From: Paraburkholderia sp. Tr-20389
GTDB taxonomy: Bacteria > Pseudomonadota > Gammaproteobacteria > Burkholderiales > Burkholderiaceae
Assembly: GCF_017104565.1 (NCBI RefSeq)
Contig: NZ_JAAGPD010000029.1
Location: forward strand, 78,028-142,027
Reading direction: 5' to 3'
Length of the DNA stretch: 64,000 bases
Translations under genes and position numbers: made by a program
The notes under the pieces: model-generated
The model's database searches: none
What the model was told of the DNA's origin: nothing
Seen by the model: the letters and a program-made list of their open reading frames with translations, nothing else
Shown here: positions 27,473 to 36,699 of the stretch, piece by piece
Numbering within the stretch: position 1 is the first letter of the stretch
How the letters are laid out: every line of letters begins with the position of its first letter

Positions 27473-27497
27473 AAACCCCGCATCGCTGCTGGGGTTT
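27473..27497 (+). terminator. Terminator hairpin after the effector-like gene
   Basis: AAACCCC ... GGGGTTT, a 7-bp stem with an 11-nt loop, starting 5 nt after the stop codon. The stem ends in TTT, consistent with an intrinsic terminator. Confidence 0.6.
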
Positions 27498-27527
27498 ATG
27501 TCGCGAACGTGCGCCTCAAATGAAAAA

Positions 27528-27592
27528 TGCGCCATCCCTCGCCGACGCCGTTGTACGCGAGTACAACGGATCGTCGCAAAAGGGATGGCGCA
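27528..27592. repeat. Long imperfect palindrome between convergent genes
   Basis: Outer arms TGCGCCATCCCT (27528-27539) and AGGGATGGCGCA (27581-27592) are exact 12-bp complements; an inner 8-bp stem CGTTGTAC/GTACAACG (27549-27556, 27561-27568) closes on a GCGA tetraloop, with GACG/CGTC pairing in between. It lies between the effector gene and the convergent glycoside-hydrolase gene and may serve as a bidirectional terminator or a processed RNA hairpin; it could also be a small palindromic repeat element. Confidence 0.55.
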
Positions 27593-27637
27593 TGAACGTG
27601 ATAACCGGGGGTTATCGACGCTTACCGCATAGAACGC

Positions 27638-29914
27638 TTACTGCCCCGTGTAACCAACAGGCACGGTCGAATTGCTCTTCGCCACCGTTGCGTTGTTCGA
27701 CACGATGTACTGCGGCACTTCCGTCAGCGTCAGCGACACCTGACCGTTCGAGTACGCAACCGTGCTGACGTTGCCATAGCCGTCGATCTTCGTCACGTTG
27801 CCAGACGTGCCAGGATTGTCCACCTGCAGCGAATAGGCCTGCGAGTAGGTCTGGCTATACGTGCCGTTGGCGGGCCATTGGCTGTTATTGTGCGTCCATG
27901 CTGCCGTCACGACCTTGCCGTTGCCGAGTTGCTGGAAGCCGTAGGCAAAGACACCCGAAGGCGCGCTCTTGATGGGGCCGAGCGTGTTCGTGCCGTCGAG
28001 CACACGCGTCATCGTTGCGAATGCCATGGCTTCAGGCTTCGGCGACAGATTCGACGCACCGTACGAGCCTTGCGCGTTGTTCAGGTCGAAGAACGAACCG
28101 TAGCCCACTTCGCCCGGATAGTCGGCACCGTAGAACAGCGTCGTCAACTGCGCACCGCTGCCCAACGTGATGATGTGCGAGCGGACGCCCACTGCCGCAT
28201 GCGCGAACAGCTGGTTCTGCGACGGCACCGTCGGACCGTAGGCGAGACCCGGGTCGTAGCTCGTGCCCGCTTCCGTGAAGAACAGCTTCATGTTCGGCTT
28301 GCCGGCTTGCATCACCTGACGCAGCTGTGCGATCTGGTTGTCGAGTGCGTTGGCCTGGTTGGCCGCGCTCGGGTCCGAATCGTACTGCTCAGGCGGATGC
28401 GCCGGGTACGTACCCGCGTTCCAGTAACCGTGTGTCGACACAGCGTCGATGTAATTCCACAGGCCGAGCGCACCGAACTTCTTCAGATAGCCTGCCGTGC
28501 AGGTATCGCAGTTCGCGGCGAACGGATTGCCCGTGCCCATCACGATCGCGTTCGGATCCGTCGAATGGATGCCTTGATACGCAGCCTTGTACATCGCGAC
28601 GAAGTTCGCATCGCTATCGGCCCATGCGAGGCTAGGCTCCCACGTGACCTGATAGTAGTTGTTCTGCTGGTTCGGATAGTTTGCCGCGCGGATCAGGCTC
28701 GTGTCCGTGCCGACTTTCGCCATGAAGTTCTGGAACTCGTTCAGATCCTTCGGTGCGTAGTAGCTGTCGGTGAACTGGCCCGTCTTCGAGTTCCATGCAG
28801 GAATGCCGTCGAGACGCACAATACGCATCTGGTCCGGGTTTGCCTTATAGAACGGATCGAGGTCGCTCACATTCGGCGTATACGTGTTCGGACCGTTCGG
28901 CTCCATCACCGACTGCTGGCGATCGTCGATCGTCCACGTAATGCCGAGTGCATGCAGCGCGGCGATGTTGCCGTTGAAGCCCTGCATGCCGAAGCGATGC
29001 TGGTCCTGATGTGCATACGTCACCGTGCCGAGCGCCGAAGCGAGATTCGGCAGCACGCCGAACGTCGCGATGCCCGTCGGACGCGTGCCGCGATTCGGCA
29101 GCGTGCCGCCGCTCGCGCGCAGCGTGGCCGTGATCGCGCCATAGCCCGACCACGTCGACGTGCACGAGATGCTGTTGGTCTGCACGCCGGCGCTCACCGG
29201 GAAGCTGCCCTGCGTCTTGATCGAGCCGTTCGAATCCGCAATCGACCAGACCACGGTATCCGCGTTCGGCGCGTTCGTCGTGACGGTCACTTTGAACGGT
29301 GTGTTGTTCTGGAAAACGCGCAGACCGTCGGTGGTCGGCGTATCGGCCGTGATCAGACCGCTCGCCGTGCCGCCCGCTGTTTGCGTCGGCGTTCCGCACG
29401 ACAGCGTCGAACTGGCCGAGGGTGACGGCGCGGGCGACGGGGTAGGAGTCGGCGTGGGCGTTGGCGTTGGCGTTGGCGTGGGCGTGGGCGTTGGCGTTGG
29501 CGTTGGCGTTGGCGTTGGCGTAGGCGTAGGCGTAGGCGTGGGAGTCGGAGTAGGCGTCGGGGTGGGCGTCGGAGTAGGCGTAGCAGACGGCGTAGCCGCG
29601 ACCGCACGCACCCAGCATGCCTTTCCATATCCATATGCAGGGTCGGTCGATGAAACCGCACCCACATAACAGCCCACGCCATTGGTAAACGTGCGCGGCG
29701 CAGTCAGCATCACCGACGGCGCGTTAGGCGGCACAGCGCCAAAAACTACGGAGCCCGTTCCAAGGAACGAGCAATTGCCGTTTTCCTTGCCGCACAGCGT
29801 ATACGTCTGCCCCGAGACAGTAATCGACGTTGCCTGAGCATGCGCCTGTTGCGCACCGAACGACGTCAGCACGGTTGCCGATGCAACCCCCACTACTTTC
29901 CAATATTTCATCAT
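27638..29914 (-). CDS. Secreted glycoside-hydrolase-like protein with Thr-Pro linker
   Basis: A 758-residue exported protein: signal peptide 1-26 ([17 protein letters not shown]), a Cys-containing N-terminal module of about 85 residues, a linker of 24 Thr-Pro units, a beta-sandwich module (about 165-290) and a TIM-barrel-type hydrolase region. In the barrel [12 protein letters not shown] gives a candidate acid/base Glu and [13 protein letters not shown] a candidate nucleophile Glu, a clan GH-A pattern; a beta-sandwich tail follows ([12 protein letters not shown]). It probably cleaves an extracellular polysaccharide, plant or self-made; the GH family was not fixed. Convergent with the effector-like gene. 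Confidence 0.75.
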   Translation of the reverse strand: MMKYWKVVGVASATVLTSFGAQQAHAQATSITVSGQTYTLCGKENGNCSFLGTGSVVFGAVPPNAPSVMLTAPRTFTNGVGCYVGAVSSTDPAYGYGKACWVRAVAATPSATPTPTPTPTPTPTPTPTPTPTPTPTPTPTPTPTPTPTPTPTPTPTPTPSPAPSPSASSTLSCGTPTQTAGGTASGLITADTPTTDGLRVFQNNTPFKVTVTTNAPNADTVVWSIADSNGSIKTQGSFPVSAGVQTNSISCTSTWSGYGAITATLRASGGTLPNRGTRPTGIATFGVLPNLASALGTVTYAHQDQHRFGMQGFNGNIAALHALGITWTIDDRQQSVMEPNGPNTYTPNVSDLDPFYKANPDQMRIVRLDGIPAWNSKTGQFTDSYYAPKDLNEFQNFMAKVGTDTSLIRAANYPNQQNNYYQVTWEPSLAWADSDANFVAMYKAAYQGIHSTDPNAIVMGTGNPFAANCDTCTAGYLKKFGALGLWNYIDAVSTHGYWNAGTYPAHPPEQYDSDPSAANQANALDNQIAQLRQVMQAGKPNMKLFFTEAGTSYDPGLAYGPTVPSQNQLFAHAAVGVRSHIITLGSGAQLTTLFYGADYPGEVGYGSFFDLNNAQGSYGASNLSPKPEAMAFATMTRVLDGTNTLGPIKSAPSGVFAYGFQQLGNGKVVTAAWTHNNSQWPANGTYSQTYSQAYSLQVDNPGTSGNVTKIDGYGNVSTVAYSNGQVSLTLTEVPQYIVSNNATVAKSNSTVPVGYTGQ
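29439..29582 (-). repeat. 24 tandem hexamers encoding (Thr-Pro)24
   Basis: Exactly 144 bp of GGNGTN hexamers on the plus strand, read on the minus strand as alternating Thr and Pro codons. The third positions vary (GTT, GTG, GTA, GTC), so it is not a perfect microsatellite but can still slip in units of 6 bp without frame loss. It forms the flexible linker between two modules of the secreted hydrolase. Confidence 0.9.
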
Positions 29915-30895
29915 AGTCCGTTGATCTCGCTGAAAATCCGTCTTCCCCGAAGGTGTCCAGCAAGATCGTTCACAAATCGTCCCGCTGTGGCGTTATCGAA
30001 TACAACCCGCGTTATGTATTTATTACGGATTACTTACTATTGAATACGCATACGAGCAGAGCATTGACTCATGCAATCTCGCATGCGCTTGCCAGGAACG
30101 TCCGGGAACCTCGCGCTCTGGTGGGAGGGGTCCGTATGTATCTGGCGTTGGATCGGATGTTCGCGTCGCGTGAGTCGCGCAAAACTCCTGCCGATGAGGA
30201 ATCCTTAACGCGTACTCAACCCGCTTGCGATTTTTGACAGCAGCATGCCGCCGCGAACCCTTTCGGTTCGACGAATCGATGCACATCCATGAATCAGGCG
30301 CACCCCGAGCTTCGCGATACCGCGGTCAGCAACGACGCGGAAACTGCGAACGCACGCCCGAAAGAGACGAAACGGCAACTTGCTATACGCAAGCACTACA
30401 GGTATTAATTACTGCGACTCGTACCCCGATAAAGTATTAATTACAGAAACTTTCAAGGCAGACGAATTATAAACGTTTCATTCGTGTAACGTTGTCCGCC
30501 AGAACCAGAAAAGGCGATGTCGCCGGTAATATCGGGAAATTTTTGAGATATGCTTCCACGAAGCGGTATCGATGAGGAAAGATTCACCATCCCACGGTCA
30601 GAAAAAGTAAATTTATGATCGATATGGTTATTTTTTTGGTTTTTTTTCGTCATACGAATCGAAGAATTTATGCGTTTCAGCTTTGTGGCGGACGATTAAT
30701 TTTAATATCCGGGATTACCACTAGCAGGAATATCAGTCGATATTGTGAAAATCCGCGATCCATTGGCAGAGCGGCGTTCGCACTCACGCTCGCCACCTTC
30801 GCGTATTAATCGGTAAATTCACCCGTTCAACGAAAATCCGAAAAGCCGGGCGGGATTATCCACCAGCAGCCAGGAAGACGCCGTAGACTGCGACG
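29915..30895. other. Nearly 1 kb non-coding region with an AT-rich island
   Basis: No recognisable gene. From about 30360 to 30830 base composition is clearly lower in GC than the rest, with T and A runs (a stretch near 30627-30646). A minus-strand frame of 66 codons at 30453-30653 has no recognisable product and may be random. The left part must contain the promoter of the secreted hydrolase, the right part that of the AllA-like gene. The AT-rich core could be a silenced regulatory region or a remnant of inserted DNA. Confidence 0.5.
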
Positions 30896-31546
30896 ATGTA
30901 CACTCCGATCGACTATCTCAACCCCGACCTTCCACGCGACCTCAAACGGGTGACCATGCCCGTCGTCGATGCAACGCCGGCTTCGCTAGACGGCTATGGC
31001 AGGCTCGTCGCCGATCCGGACGAGTGCAAGGTCGAGATCGTCCAGTGGCCGGCACGGGGTACGCGGCCCATCGATCCCGGTACGGGCGATGAGGCGGGCA
31101 CGACGGAAGGCGTGTTCGTGAGCGAATGGCGCGGCGACATTCTCTACGGCCGCAACGAGGCTGTCGGCGGCCACTATGTCCTTGCGTATGCGACGGAGCC
31201 GGACGAAGCGCGCGAACATCACGCCATGCCGCCGGAGCGCATGCTGCTGTGGCACGCGAACTACCATCCCGACGGCGGACAACTGTTCTTCCCGCTCGAC
31301 GGACGTCCGTTCTACGTGCCGTTGGCGCTGCCCGGCGACGACATCACGCCGGAGAAGTTCGTGTGCTTCCGCTTCGATGGACAGCACGGTCTCTACATCC
31401 ATCCGAACATCTGGCACGAAGGCGTGTTCACGCTCGAAGGAACCCAGCGTTTCTTCGACAAGCAGGGCGCCGTTCATGCGCGCGTGTCCGTCGAGTTCGC
31501 GAATGAATTCGGCTGCCTGCTCGAAGCGCCCATCGTGCATCGCTGA
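30896..31546 (+). CDS. Ureidoglycolate lyase (AllA) family protein
   Basis: A 216-residue cupin-like protein of the ureidoglycolate lyase/hydrolase family. The central ANYHPDGGQLFFPLDGRPFY corresponds to the HPxxxQ metal-site motif of AllA, and GLYIHPNIWHEGVFTL matches the second conserved block before the C-terminal sheet. AllA splits ureidoglycolate to glyoxylate and urea in allantoin use, but no other purine-catabolic gene is present, so it may act on another alpha-hydroxy or carbamoyl substrate. The gene is isolated, with a long AT-rich upstream region, and ends in a terminator shared with the convergent operon. Confidence 0.75.
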   Translation: MYTPIDYLNPDLPRDLKRVTMPVVDATPASLDGYGRLVADPDECKVEIVQWPARGTRPIDPGTGDEAGTTEGVFVSEWRGDILYGRNEAVGGHYVLAYATEPDEAREHHAMPPERMLLWHANYHPDGGQLFFPLDGRPFYVPLALPGDDITPEKFVCFRFDGQHGLYIHPNIWHEGVFTLEGTQRFFDKQGAVHARVSVEFANEFGCLLEAPIVHR

Positions 31547-31573
31547 TGCCTGGCCGTTCAAGACCAGGCATCA
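31544..31573. terminator. Bidirectional terminator between AllA-like and GFA genes
   Basis: Perfect 10-bp stem TGATGCCTGG/CCAGGCATCA with a 10-nt loop; its left arm includes the stop codon of the AllA-like gene and its right arm ends 7 bp before the stop of the convergent GFA gene. Confidence 0.7.
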
Positions 31574-31579
31574 ACGCGG

Positions 31580-31987
31580 TCAAGGGCTCCGCGTAAAACG
31601 CGTCGCACCTGCGAAGGGCTCTAGCCATTGTGCTGCGCCGTCGGTGTAAATCTCCGTTTGAGGCGGCTGCAGTCCTTCCAGACTATCGAGCGTGCCCGCC
31701 TTGACGATCACCTGACCGGGCATCATCGCGACCTTCGTGATGACCGGCGACCCGCAATTTCCGCAGAAATGGCGATACGACGGATGACCGCTATCGCCTC
31801 TGGTTTCGTAGACGAGCGTCTTGCCTTGCTGCTCATAGTCGGCTTCGCTGACGAACAGATTGAACGAAAACAGACTGCCGCTTTGCTTCTGACAATGCGT
31901 GCAATGACAAACCGCGGCCGCTTGCGGTTCGCTTTTCAACACATAGCGCACGGCCCCGCACAGACAGCCGCCCTTTCTGTACTGCAT
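31580..31987 (-). CDS. GFA family protein (glutathione-dependent formaldehyde-activating-like)
   Basis: A 135-residue zinc protein of the GFA/CENP-V family. The Cys ligands are visible: GGCLCGAVRY, CHCTHCQKQSG and FCGNCGSPV. Family members bind zinc and in one case speed glutathione-formaldehyde adduct formation; most have no proven activity. It is the last gene of the long CoA-catabolic operon, 29 bp after the aldehyde dehydrogenase gene, so handling of an aldehyde or thiol adduct from that pathway is possible. The ATG at 31987 follows GGGAGAATCG. Confidence 0.82.
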   Translation of the reverse strand: MQYRKGGCLCGAVRYVLKSEPQAAAVCHCTHCQKQSGSLFSFNLFVSEADYEQQGKTLVYETRGDSGHPSYRHFCGNCGSPVITKVAMMPGQVIVKAGTLDSLEGLQPPQTEIYTDGAAQWLEPFAGATRFTRSP

Positions 31988-32016
31988 GATCGATTCTCCC
32001 GTGAGACGCGTAGCGA

Positions 32017-33387
32017 TTACTGCGCGACACGCACCAGCTTGCGATTGAGAAACTCGCCGATACCGAGTTCCGACAGTTCGCGTCCAAAGCCCGAATTCTT
32101 GATACCGCCAAACGGCAATCCCGGCGAGTCCGCAAAGCACGAGTTGATGTACACCATGCCCGCTTCGATACGCGACGCCACCTGCTTCGCATGCTCGACA
32201 TCCGTGTCGAAGACGAAGGCGCCGAGGCCATACTTCGTTGCGTTGGCGAGCCTGATCGCTTCTTCCTCGCTGTTCACGACATAGAACGACAGCACGGGTC
32301 CGAATGCTTCCTGCTGATAGAGCGGATTGTCTTCGGCGATATCGGTGATGATGGTCGGTTCCAGATAGAAACCCGGGCGGTCGACACGCTTGCCGCCGAA
32401 GACGATGCGCGCGCCCGCCGCCTTCGCTTCGTCGATCTGCCTGAGCAAACCTTCCAGCGCACGTTCGCTGACGAGCGGGCCGAGCGTGGTCGCTTCGTCG
32501 GTCGGATCGCCGACCTTGATCGCCGCAAACTGCTCTCTCAGCGCGGCGAGCATCTTCTCGCCGCGCTCCTTGCCGACCACGATCACGCGCTTGATGTTCA
32601 CGCAGCCCTGTCCCGAGTTGAAGGTGCGGCCCATCACGCACTGCTCGACGGCCAGATCGAGCGATGCACCTTCAAGGATGAGCGCAGGATCGCTGCCGCC
32701 CAGTTCCAGAATGGCCTTCTTCAAGTTGCGTCCCGCGCGTTCGCCGACGGACGCCCCTGCACGCTCGCTGCCCGTCAACGCGACGCCGCGCACGCGGAAG
32801 TCGTCGACGAGTCGGGCGATCTGTTCGATGCTGCAAAAGAGATTCGTATACACGCCTTCCGGCGCGCCGGCTTCCTCGAAGAGTCGCGCGAAAGCGAGCG
32901 CGCATTGCGGGACGTTTTCAGCGTGCTTCATCAGCACCACGTTCCCCGCGACGAGTTGCGGTGCGGCGACGCGGACCAGTTGATAGAACGGGAAATTCCA
33001 CGGCTCGATGGCGAGAATGACGCCGATTGGCTCCGCGACCAGCGTCGCGCCCGGTTCACCCGGCACTTGTTGCGGCGCGAGAAACTTCTCTCCGTGCTCT
33101 GCGTAGTAATCGAGAATATCGGCGACCAGATCGATTTCCATGTAGCTGAAGCGGACGATCTTGCCCATTTCCAGCGTCGGATACGTCGCGTACTCATCGC
33201 GCTTCTCGCGCAGGATCCGCGCGGCGCGACGCACGATGGCGGCGCGTTCGGCGACCGGCCGGAATTTCCAGTCTTCGTGATAACGCTTGTCGGCCGCGCT
33301 CAGTGCGGCGAACACCTGTTCATCCGATTGCAGCGGAAATTCCTTGACTACTTTTCCCGTCGCGGGATTGACAGTAACGAAGCTCAT
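32017..33387 (-). CDS. Aldehyde dehydrogenase, succinate-semialdehyde dehydrogenase type
   Basis: A 456-residue NAD(P)-dependent aldehyde dehydrogenase. NAD-binding core IEPWNFPFYQLVR, general base in KAILELGGSDP and catalytic Cys in FNSGQGCVNIKRVIV are all present, and the C-terminal LPFGGIKNSGFGREL is standard. Length and the short form without a leader fit the SSADH (GabD/Sad) group. In the operon it probably oxidises the aldehyde released by the CoA pathway. Its start overlaps the stop of the small upstream gene by 4 bp (ATGA), so it is tightly coupled to the ETF genes. Confidence 0.87.
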   Translation of the reverse strand: MSFVTVNPATGKVVKEFPLQSDEQVFAALSAADKRYHEDWKFRPVAERAAIVRRAARILREKRDEYATYPTLEMGKIVRFSYMEIDLVADILDYYAEHGEKFLAPQQVPGEPGATLVAEPIGVILAIEPWNFPFYQLVRVAAPQLVAGNVVLMKHAENVPQCALAFARLFEEAGAPEGVYTNLFCSIEQIARLVDDFRVRGVALTGSERAGASVGERAGRNLKKAILELGGSDPALILEGASLDLAVEQCVMGRTFNSGQGCVNIKRVIVVGKERGEKMLAALREQFAAIKVGDPTDEATTLGPLVSERALEGLLRQIDEAKAAGARIVFGGKRVDRPGFYLEPTIITDIAEDNPLYQQEAFGPVLSFYVVNSEEEAIRLANATKYGLGAFVFDTDVEHAKQVASRIEAGMVYINSCFADSPGLPFGGIKNSGFGRELSELGIGEFLNRKLVRVAQ

Positions 33388-33665
33388 CGTTTTCTACTCC
33401 TTTCTGACGTGCGAGTGGTAATGGCTGCATTGAGCCGGGATTTGTGTGGACTATCGAATCGGGCCTTGGCAGCGCGCATTGCTTCGTCGAAGCTCGGTTC
33501 TGTGGCCATGTGCCGGTGATCGATCGACACGAGCCAGTTGCCGTGCGCAAGACACCATCTGATGCGCGAGTCTTGCAGCAGCAGCGAGAACCATCGCCAC
33601 AAGGACGCGTCCTCGGTGTTGGCAACGGCAAGTCCCTGCAAACGGACGATGTCGATCGGATTCAA
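33384..33665 (-). CDS. Small hypothetical protein in the ETF-ALDH operon
   Basis: A 93-residue soluble protein without recognised domain. It is Trp- and His-containing (SLWRWFSLLLQDSRIRWC, SIDHRHM), which argues against a random frame. It fills the space between the ETF alpha gene (30-bp gap) and the ALDH gene (4-bp overlap), as expected of a real operon member. The start is a TTG at 33665 with no strong ribosome site, so the N-terminus is uncertain. Function unknown. Confidence 0.5.
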   Translation of the reverse strand: MNPIDIVRLQGLAVANTEDASLWRWFSLLLQDSRIRWCLAHGNWLVSIDHRHMATEPSFDEAMRAAKARFDSPHKSRLNAAITTRTSERSRKR

Positions 33666-33695
33666 AGGCTGTACCCGTTGTACAGAGCGATGCGT

Positions 33696-34640
33696 TCATC
33701 GATGCACGTTCAGTTCGTGCACGAGTGAGGGAACGCAGTCGAACAGATCGCCGACCACGCCGTAGTCTGCGACGCTAAAGATCGGCGCTTCTTCGTCCTT
33801 GTTGATCGCGACGATCACCTTCGAGTCCTTCATGCCAGCCAAGTGCTGAATTGCGCCCGAGATGCCGACCGCGATGTACAGTTGCGGCGCGACGATCTTG
33901 CCCGTTTGACCGACCTGATAATCGTTCGGCACGTAGCCCGCGTCGACAGCCGCGCGTGATGCGCCCATTGCCGCGCCGAGTTTGTCGGCCAAAGGCTCCA
34001 GTACCTTTGTGTAGTTCTCGCCGCTGCCCAGACCTCGACCGCCCGAGACGATGATGTTCGCGCCAGTCAGTTCCGGACGGTCGAGCTTCGTCACTTCACG
34101 GCTCACGAACTGCGAAACGCCTGCATCGGCTGCGGCTTCGATCTTCTCGAGCGACGCCCTGCCACCTTCGGCTGCAACCGGATCGAAGCCCGTCGCGCGA
34201 ACCGTGATGACCTTGATGGCATCTTGAGATTGAACCGTAGCGATTGCATTGCCCGCGTAAATCGGGCGTTCGAAAGTATCGGCGCCGACTACCGCAGTGA
34301 TCTCGCTGATCTGTGCAACGTCGAGCTTCGCGGCAATACGCGGCGCGATGTTCTTGCCGTATGCCGTAGCGGGTGCGAGGATGTGCGAGTAGTCCTTCGC
34401 GATGTTCAGCACTGTCGCCTCGACATTCTCTGCAAGGCCTTCGGCCAGTTGCGGTGCGTCCGCAAGCAACACCTTCGCAACGCCAGTCACCTTCGCAGCT
34501 GCATCAGCCGCGCCTTGCGCGTGGTGGCCCGCGATCAGCACATGCACGTCACCACCAATCTTTTGCGCAGCGGCAACCGTGTTCAGCATCGCTGCTTTCA
34601 GCGCCGCGTTGTCGTGCTCAGCAATTACCAGAATCGTCAT
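33696..34640 (-). CDS. etfA: Electron transfer flavoprotein alpha subunit
   Basis: A 314-residue ETF alpha (FixB-like). The C-terminal FAD domain has the family signature: IVSGGRGLGSGENY, GASRAAVDAGYVPNDYQVGQTG and LYIAVGISGAIQHLAGM, plus the final IVAINKDEEAPIFSVADYG. With the beta subunit it takes electrons from the acyl-CoA dehydrogenase of the same operon and passes them to ETF-ubiquinone oxidoreductase, which is not encoded here. It begins 13 bp after etfB. Operon-specific ETF pairs suggest a dedicated, inducible route rather than general beta-oxidation. Confidence 0.9.
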   Translation of the reverse strand: MTILVIAEHDNAALKAAMLNTVAAAQKIGGDVHVLIAGHHAQGAADAAAKVTGVAKVLLADAPQLAEGLAENVEATVLNIAKDYSHILAPATAYGKNIAPRIAAKLDVAQISEITAVVGADTFERPIYAGNAIATVQSQDAIKVITVRATGFDPVAAEGGRASLEKIEAAADAGVSQFVSREVTKLDRPELTGANIIVSGGRGLGSGENYTKVLEPLADKLGAAMGASRAAVDAGYVPNDYQVGQTGKIVAPQLYIAVGISGAIQHLAGMKDSKVIVAINKDEEAPIFSVADYGVVGDLFDCVPSLVHELNVHR

Positions 34641-34653
34641 TTCGTCCCTCGCT

Positions 34654-35403
34654 TCACAAGACTTTGGCTTCTGTCTTGAGCTTCTCGACCAGCGTCTTCA
34701 CGTCGGGAAGCTTCACGCCAGCGTTACGTTTAAGCGGCTCGCTGACCTTCAGCGTCTTCAGACGCGGCGTGACATCGACGCCCAGGTCTTCCGGCTTCAC
34801 GGTTTCCAGCGGTCTCTTCTTCGCCTTCATGATGTTGGGCAGCGTCACGTAGCGCGGCTCGTTCAGACGCAGATCGGTCGTCACGACTGCGGGCAACTTG
34901 AGCGACAGCGTTTCGGCGCCGCCATCCACTTCGCGCGACACCGTCGCTTTGCCGTCTGCAACGACAACCTTCGATGCGAAACTCGCCTGCGGCAGGCCAG
35001 CCAAAGCAGCGAGCATCTGACCGGTCTGATTCGAATCGTCGTCGATCGCCTGCTTGCCGAGAATCACGAGCGAAGGCTGCTCCTTATCCACCAGCGCCTT
35101 CAGCAACTTCGCAACAGCGAGCGGCTGCAACTCGTCATTCGATTCGACAAGAACTGCGCGGTCCGCGCCGATCGCCAGCGCCGTACGCAGCGTTTCCTGA
35201 CATTGCGCGACGCCGCAAGACACGGCGATCACTTCACTGACAATGCCCGCTTCCTTCAACCGCACCGCTTCTTCCACGGCGATTTCGTCGAACGGATTCA
35301 TGGACATCTTCACGTTGGCGATGTCGACACCCGTGTGGTCCGACTTCACGCGAACCTTCACATTGGCGTCCACCGATCGCTTCACTGCTACCAGTACTTT
35401 CAC
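34654..35403 (-). CDS. etfB: Electron transfer flavoprotein beta subunit
   Basis: A 249-residue ETF beta (FixA-like) starting with a GTG at 35403 ([19 protein letters not shown]) behind AAGGAG; the longer frame would run into the hydratase gene. Conserved parts are [17 protein letters not shown], the AMP-binding [19 protein letters not shown] and [17 protein letters not shown]. It pairs with the alpha subunit downstream. The stop of the enoyl-CoA hydratase gene lies 1 bp before its start, so expression is linked. Confidence 0.9.
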   Translation of the reverse strand: MKVLVAVKRSVDANVKVRVKSDHTGVDIANVKMSMNPFDEIAVEEAVRLKEAGIVSEVIAVSCGVAQCQETLRTALAIGADRAVLVESNDELQPLAVAKLLKALVDKEQPSLVILGKQAIDDDSNQTGQMLAALAGLPQASFASKVVVADGKATVSREVDGGAETLSLKLPAVVTTDLRLNEPRYVTLPNIMKAKKRPLETVKPEDLGVDVTPRLKTLKVSEPLKRNAGVKLPDVKTLVEKLKTEAKVL

Positions 35404-35404
35404 G

Positions 35405-36220
35405 TCACTCTCCTTCGACACCCTGCAACGCAGGTGTATGCGCGCTGCCGTCGTCCTGCTCCCAAAAGCGGTCATATTCCGGCGCTCTTTTCTGCGTGAA
35501 GGCATCGAGTCCTTCCAGCCACTCGTGCCTGGGGACGTCGAGCGGCGAGCGCAGCACGCGGCCCCAGTCGATCGCCGCATGCGCTTGCAGATTGAGCCTC
35601 GCCGCTTTCAGCGCGCCGGGCGGTACGGACTCCACGATCTGTCCAGCGAGCGACAGCGCGCCCTCCAGCAGTTCATTCGCACGCAACACGCGATTGACCA
35701 GACCGATGTTCAGCGACTCTTCCGACGACACACGCCGGCGCGTCAATACGATTTCGAAAGCCCTGCGCATGCCGACGACACGCGCGAGCAACGCAAGGCC
35801 CGTATTCGGAATTACGCCGTGTCCGAGTTCGGGCATCGCGAACCACGCCGGTCCGGCTGCCACGACGAGATCGCACGCGAGCGTGAGTTCCATTCCGCCG
35901 CCGACGGCAGCGCCCTGAACGGCCGCGATCACCGGCCGATCGAATTCGGCGATGCGCCTGAACATCACAGCGGGATCGTCGGCCGGATCCGGCGATTCCA
36001 TCCAGCCGTTGCGAAGATCGTCGATATTGGCGCCCGCGCAAAATGCCGTGCCTGCCGCCGCGATCACGACTGCACGCGCGCCATCGCGCAATGCCATCTC
36101 CAGCGCACTCGACACGCCACGCACGATGTCGCGCGACAGCGCGTTACGACGGTCAGGATCATTGAGCGTGACGAGCGCAATCGTTCCGCGCCGTTCGTAG
36201 AGAACCGTGTTGCCATTCAT
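35405..36220 (-). CDS. Enoyl-CoA hydratase/isomerase family protein
   Basis: A 271-residue crotonase-fold enzyme. The oxyanion-hole regions are [16 protein letters not shown] and [33 protein letters not shown] follows with a Glu at one of the two catalytic positions. It should hydrate the double bond made by the acyl-CoA dehydrogenase or act as a related lyase. The start overlaps the stop of the thioesterase gene by 4 bp. Crotonase family members vary widely in reaction, so hydration is inferred from the operon. Confidence 0.83.
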   Translation of the reverse strand: MNGNTVLYERRGTIALVTLNDPDRRNALSRDIVRGVSSALEMALRDGARAVVIAAAGTAFCAGANIDDLRNGWMESPDPADDPAVMFRRIAEFDRPVIAAVQGAAVGGGMELTLACDLVVAAGPAWFAMPELGHGVIPNTGLALLARVVGMRRAFEIVLTRRRVSSEESLNIGLVNRVLRANELLEGALSLAGQIVESVPPGALKAARLNLQAHAAIDWGRVLRSPLDVPRHEWLEGLDAFTQKRAPEYDRFWEQDDGSAHTPALQGVEGE

Positions 36221-36699
36221 CTGGAAGCCTCCGTCGCGTCGTCGTGTTGCTCCAACAGGTACGCGCGCAATTCAGGCGCGACGGGATGAGGGCGGCCCGT
36301 TTCGCCATGTACGAGCACGCACACAGCTTCCGCTGCTGCGCAACTGCTGCCATCGGCACCGCGAAACAGGCCTTGCCTGACCCTGAACGATGTACGTCCC
36401 ACGTCGACAACCCGGCTTCCCACGCTCACATATCCGGGGAAGCGCAATTCCGCACCGAACTCGATCAGCAACCTGACGACCGCCAGATTCGCCCCGTCCA
36501 TCCACTTGCGAACGGCGGGTGGCGCAACGATCTCCATGCGCGCCGCTTCAAGGAAGGTCGCGATTGCCGCGTTGTTGACGTGCCTGAACTGATCCGTATC
36601 GGCATTGCGCAACTTCTCTTCCGTCCAGAAACGAAAGTCTTCGCGCCGCGCGCTCATGCGTCGTGCCGACGACATCCCGTTCGATTCGAGCGTAGTCAT
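36217..36699 (-). CDS. Acyl-CoA thioesterase, 4-hydroxybenzoyl-CoA thioesterase type
   Basis: A 160-residue hot-dog protein with the catalytic motif ADTDQFRHVNNAAIATFLEAAR, where the Asp is the expected nucleophile or base, then FPGYVSVGSRVVDVGRTSFR. It hydrolyses an acyl-CoA, either to recover CoA or as a pathway step. The ATG at 36699 overlaps the stop of the citryl-CoA lyase-like gene by 4 bp (ATGA), and its own end overlaps the hydratase gene by 4 bp, so it sits in a tightly packed part of the operon. Confidence 0.82.
   Translation of the reverse strand: MTTLESNGMSSARRMSARREDFRFWTEEKLRNADTDQFRHVNNAAIATFLEAARMEIVAPPAVRKWMDGANLAVVRLLIEFGAELRFPGYVSVGSRVVDVGRTSFRVRQGLFRGADGSSCAAAEAVCVLVHGETGRPHPVAPELRAYLLEQHDDATEASR

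Noticed and set aside
27878-29425. 515-codon plus-strand frame opposite the secreted hydrolase gene
   Set aside because: Arg/Val-rich shadow; the minus strand frame has a signal peptide and modules.
29160-29669. Val-Gly repeat protein on the plus strand
   Set aside because: It is only the complement of the Thr-Pro codons; no start signals or other support.
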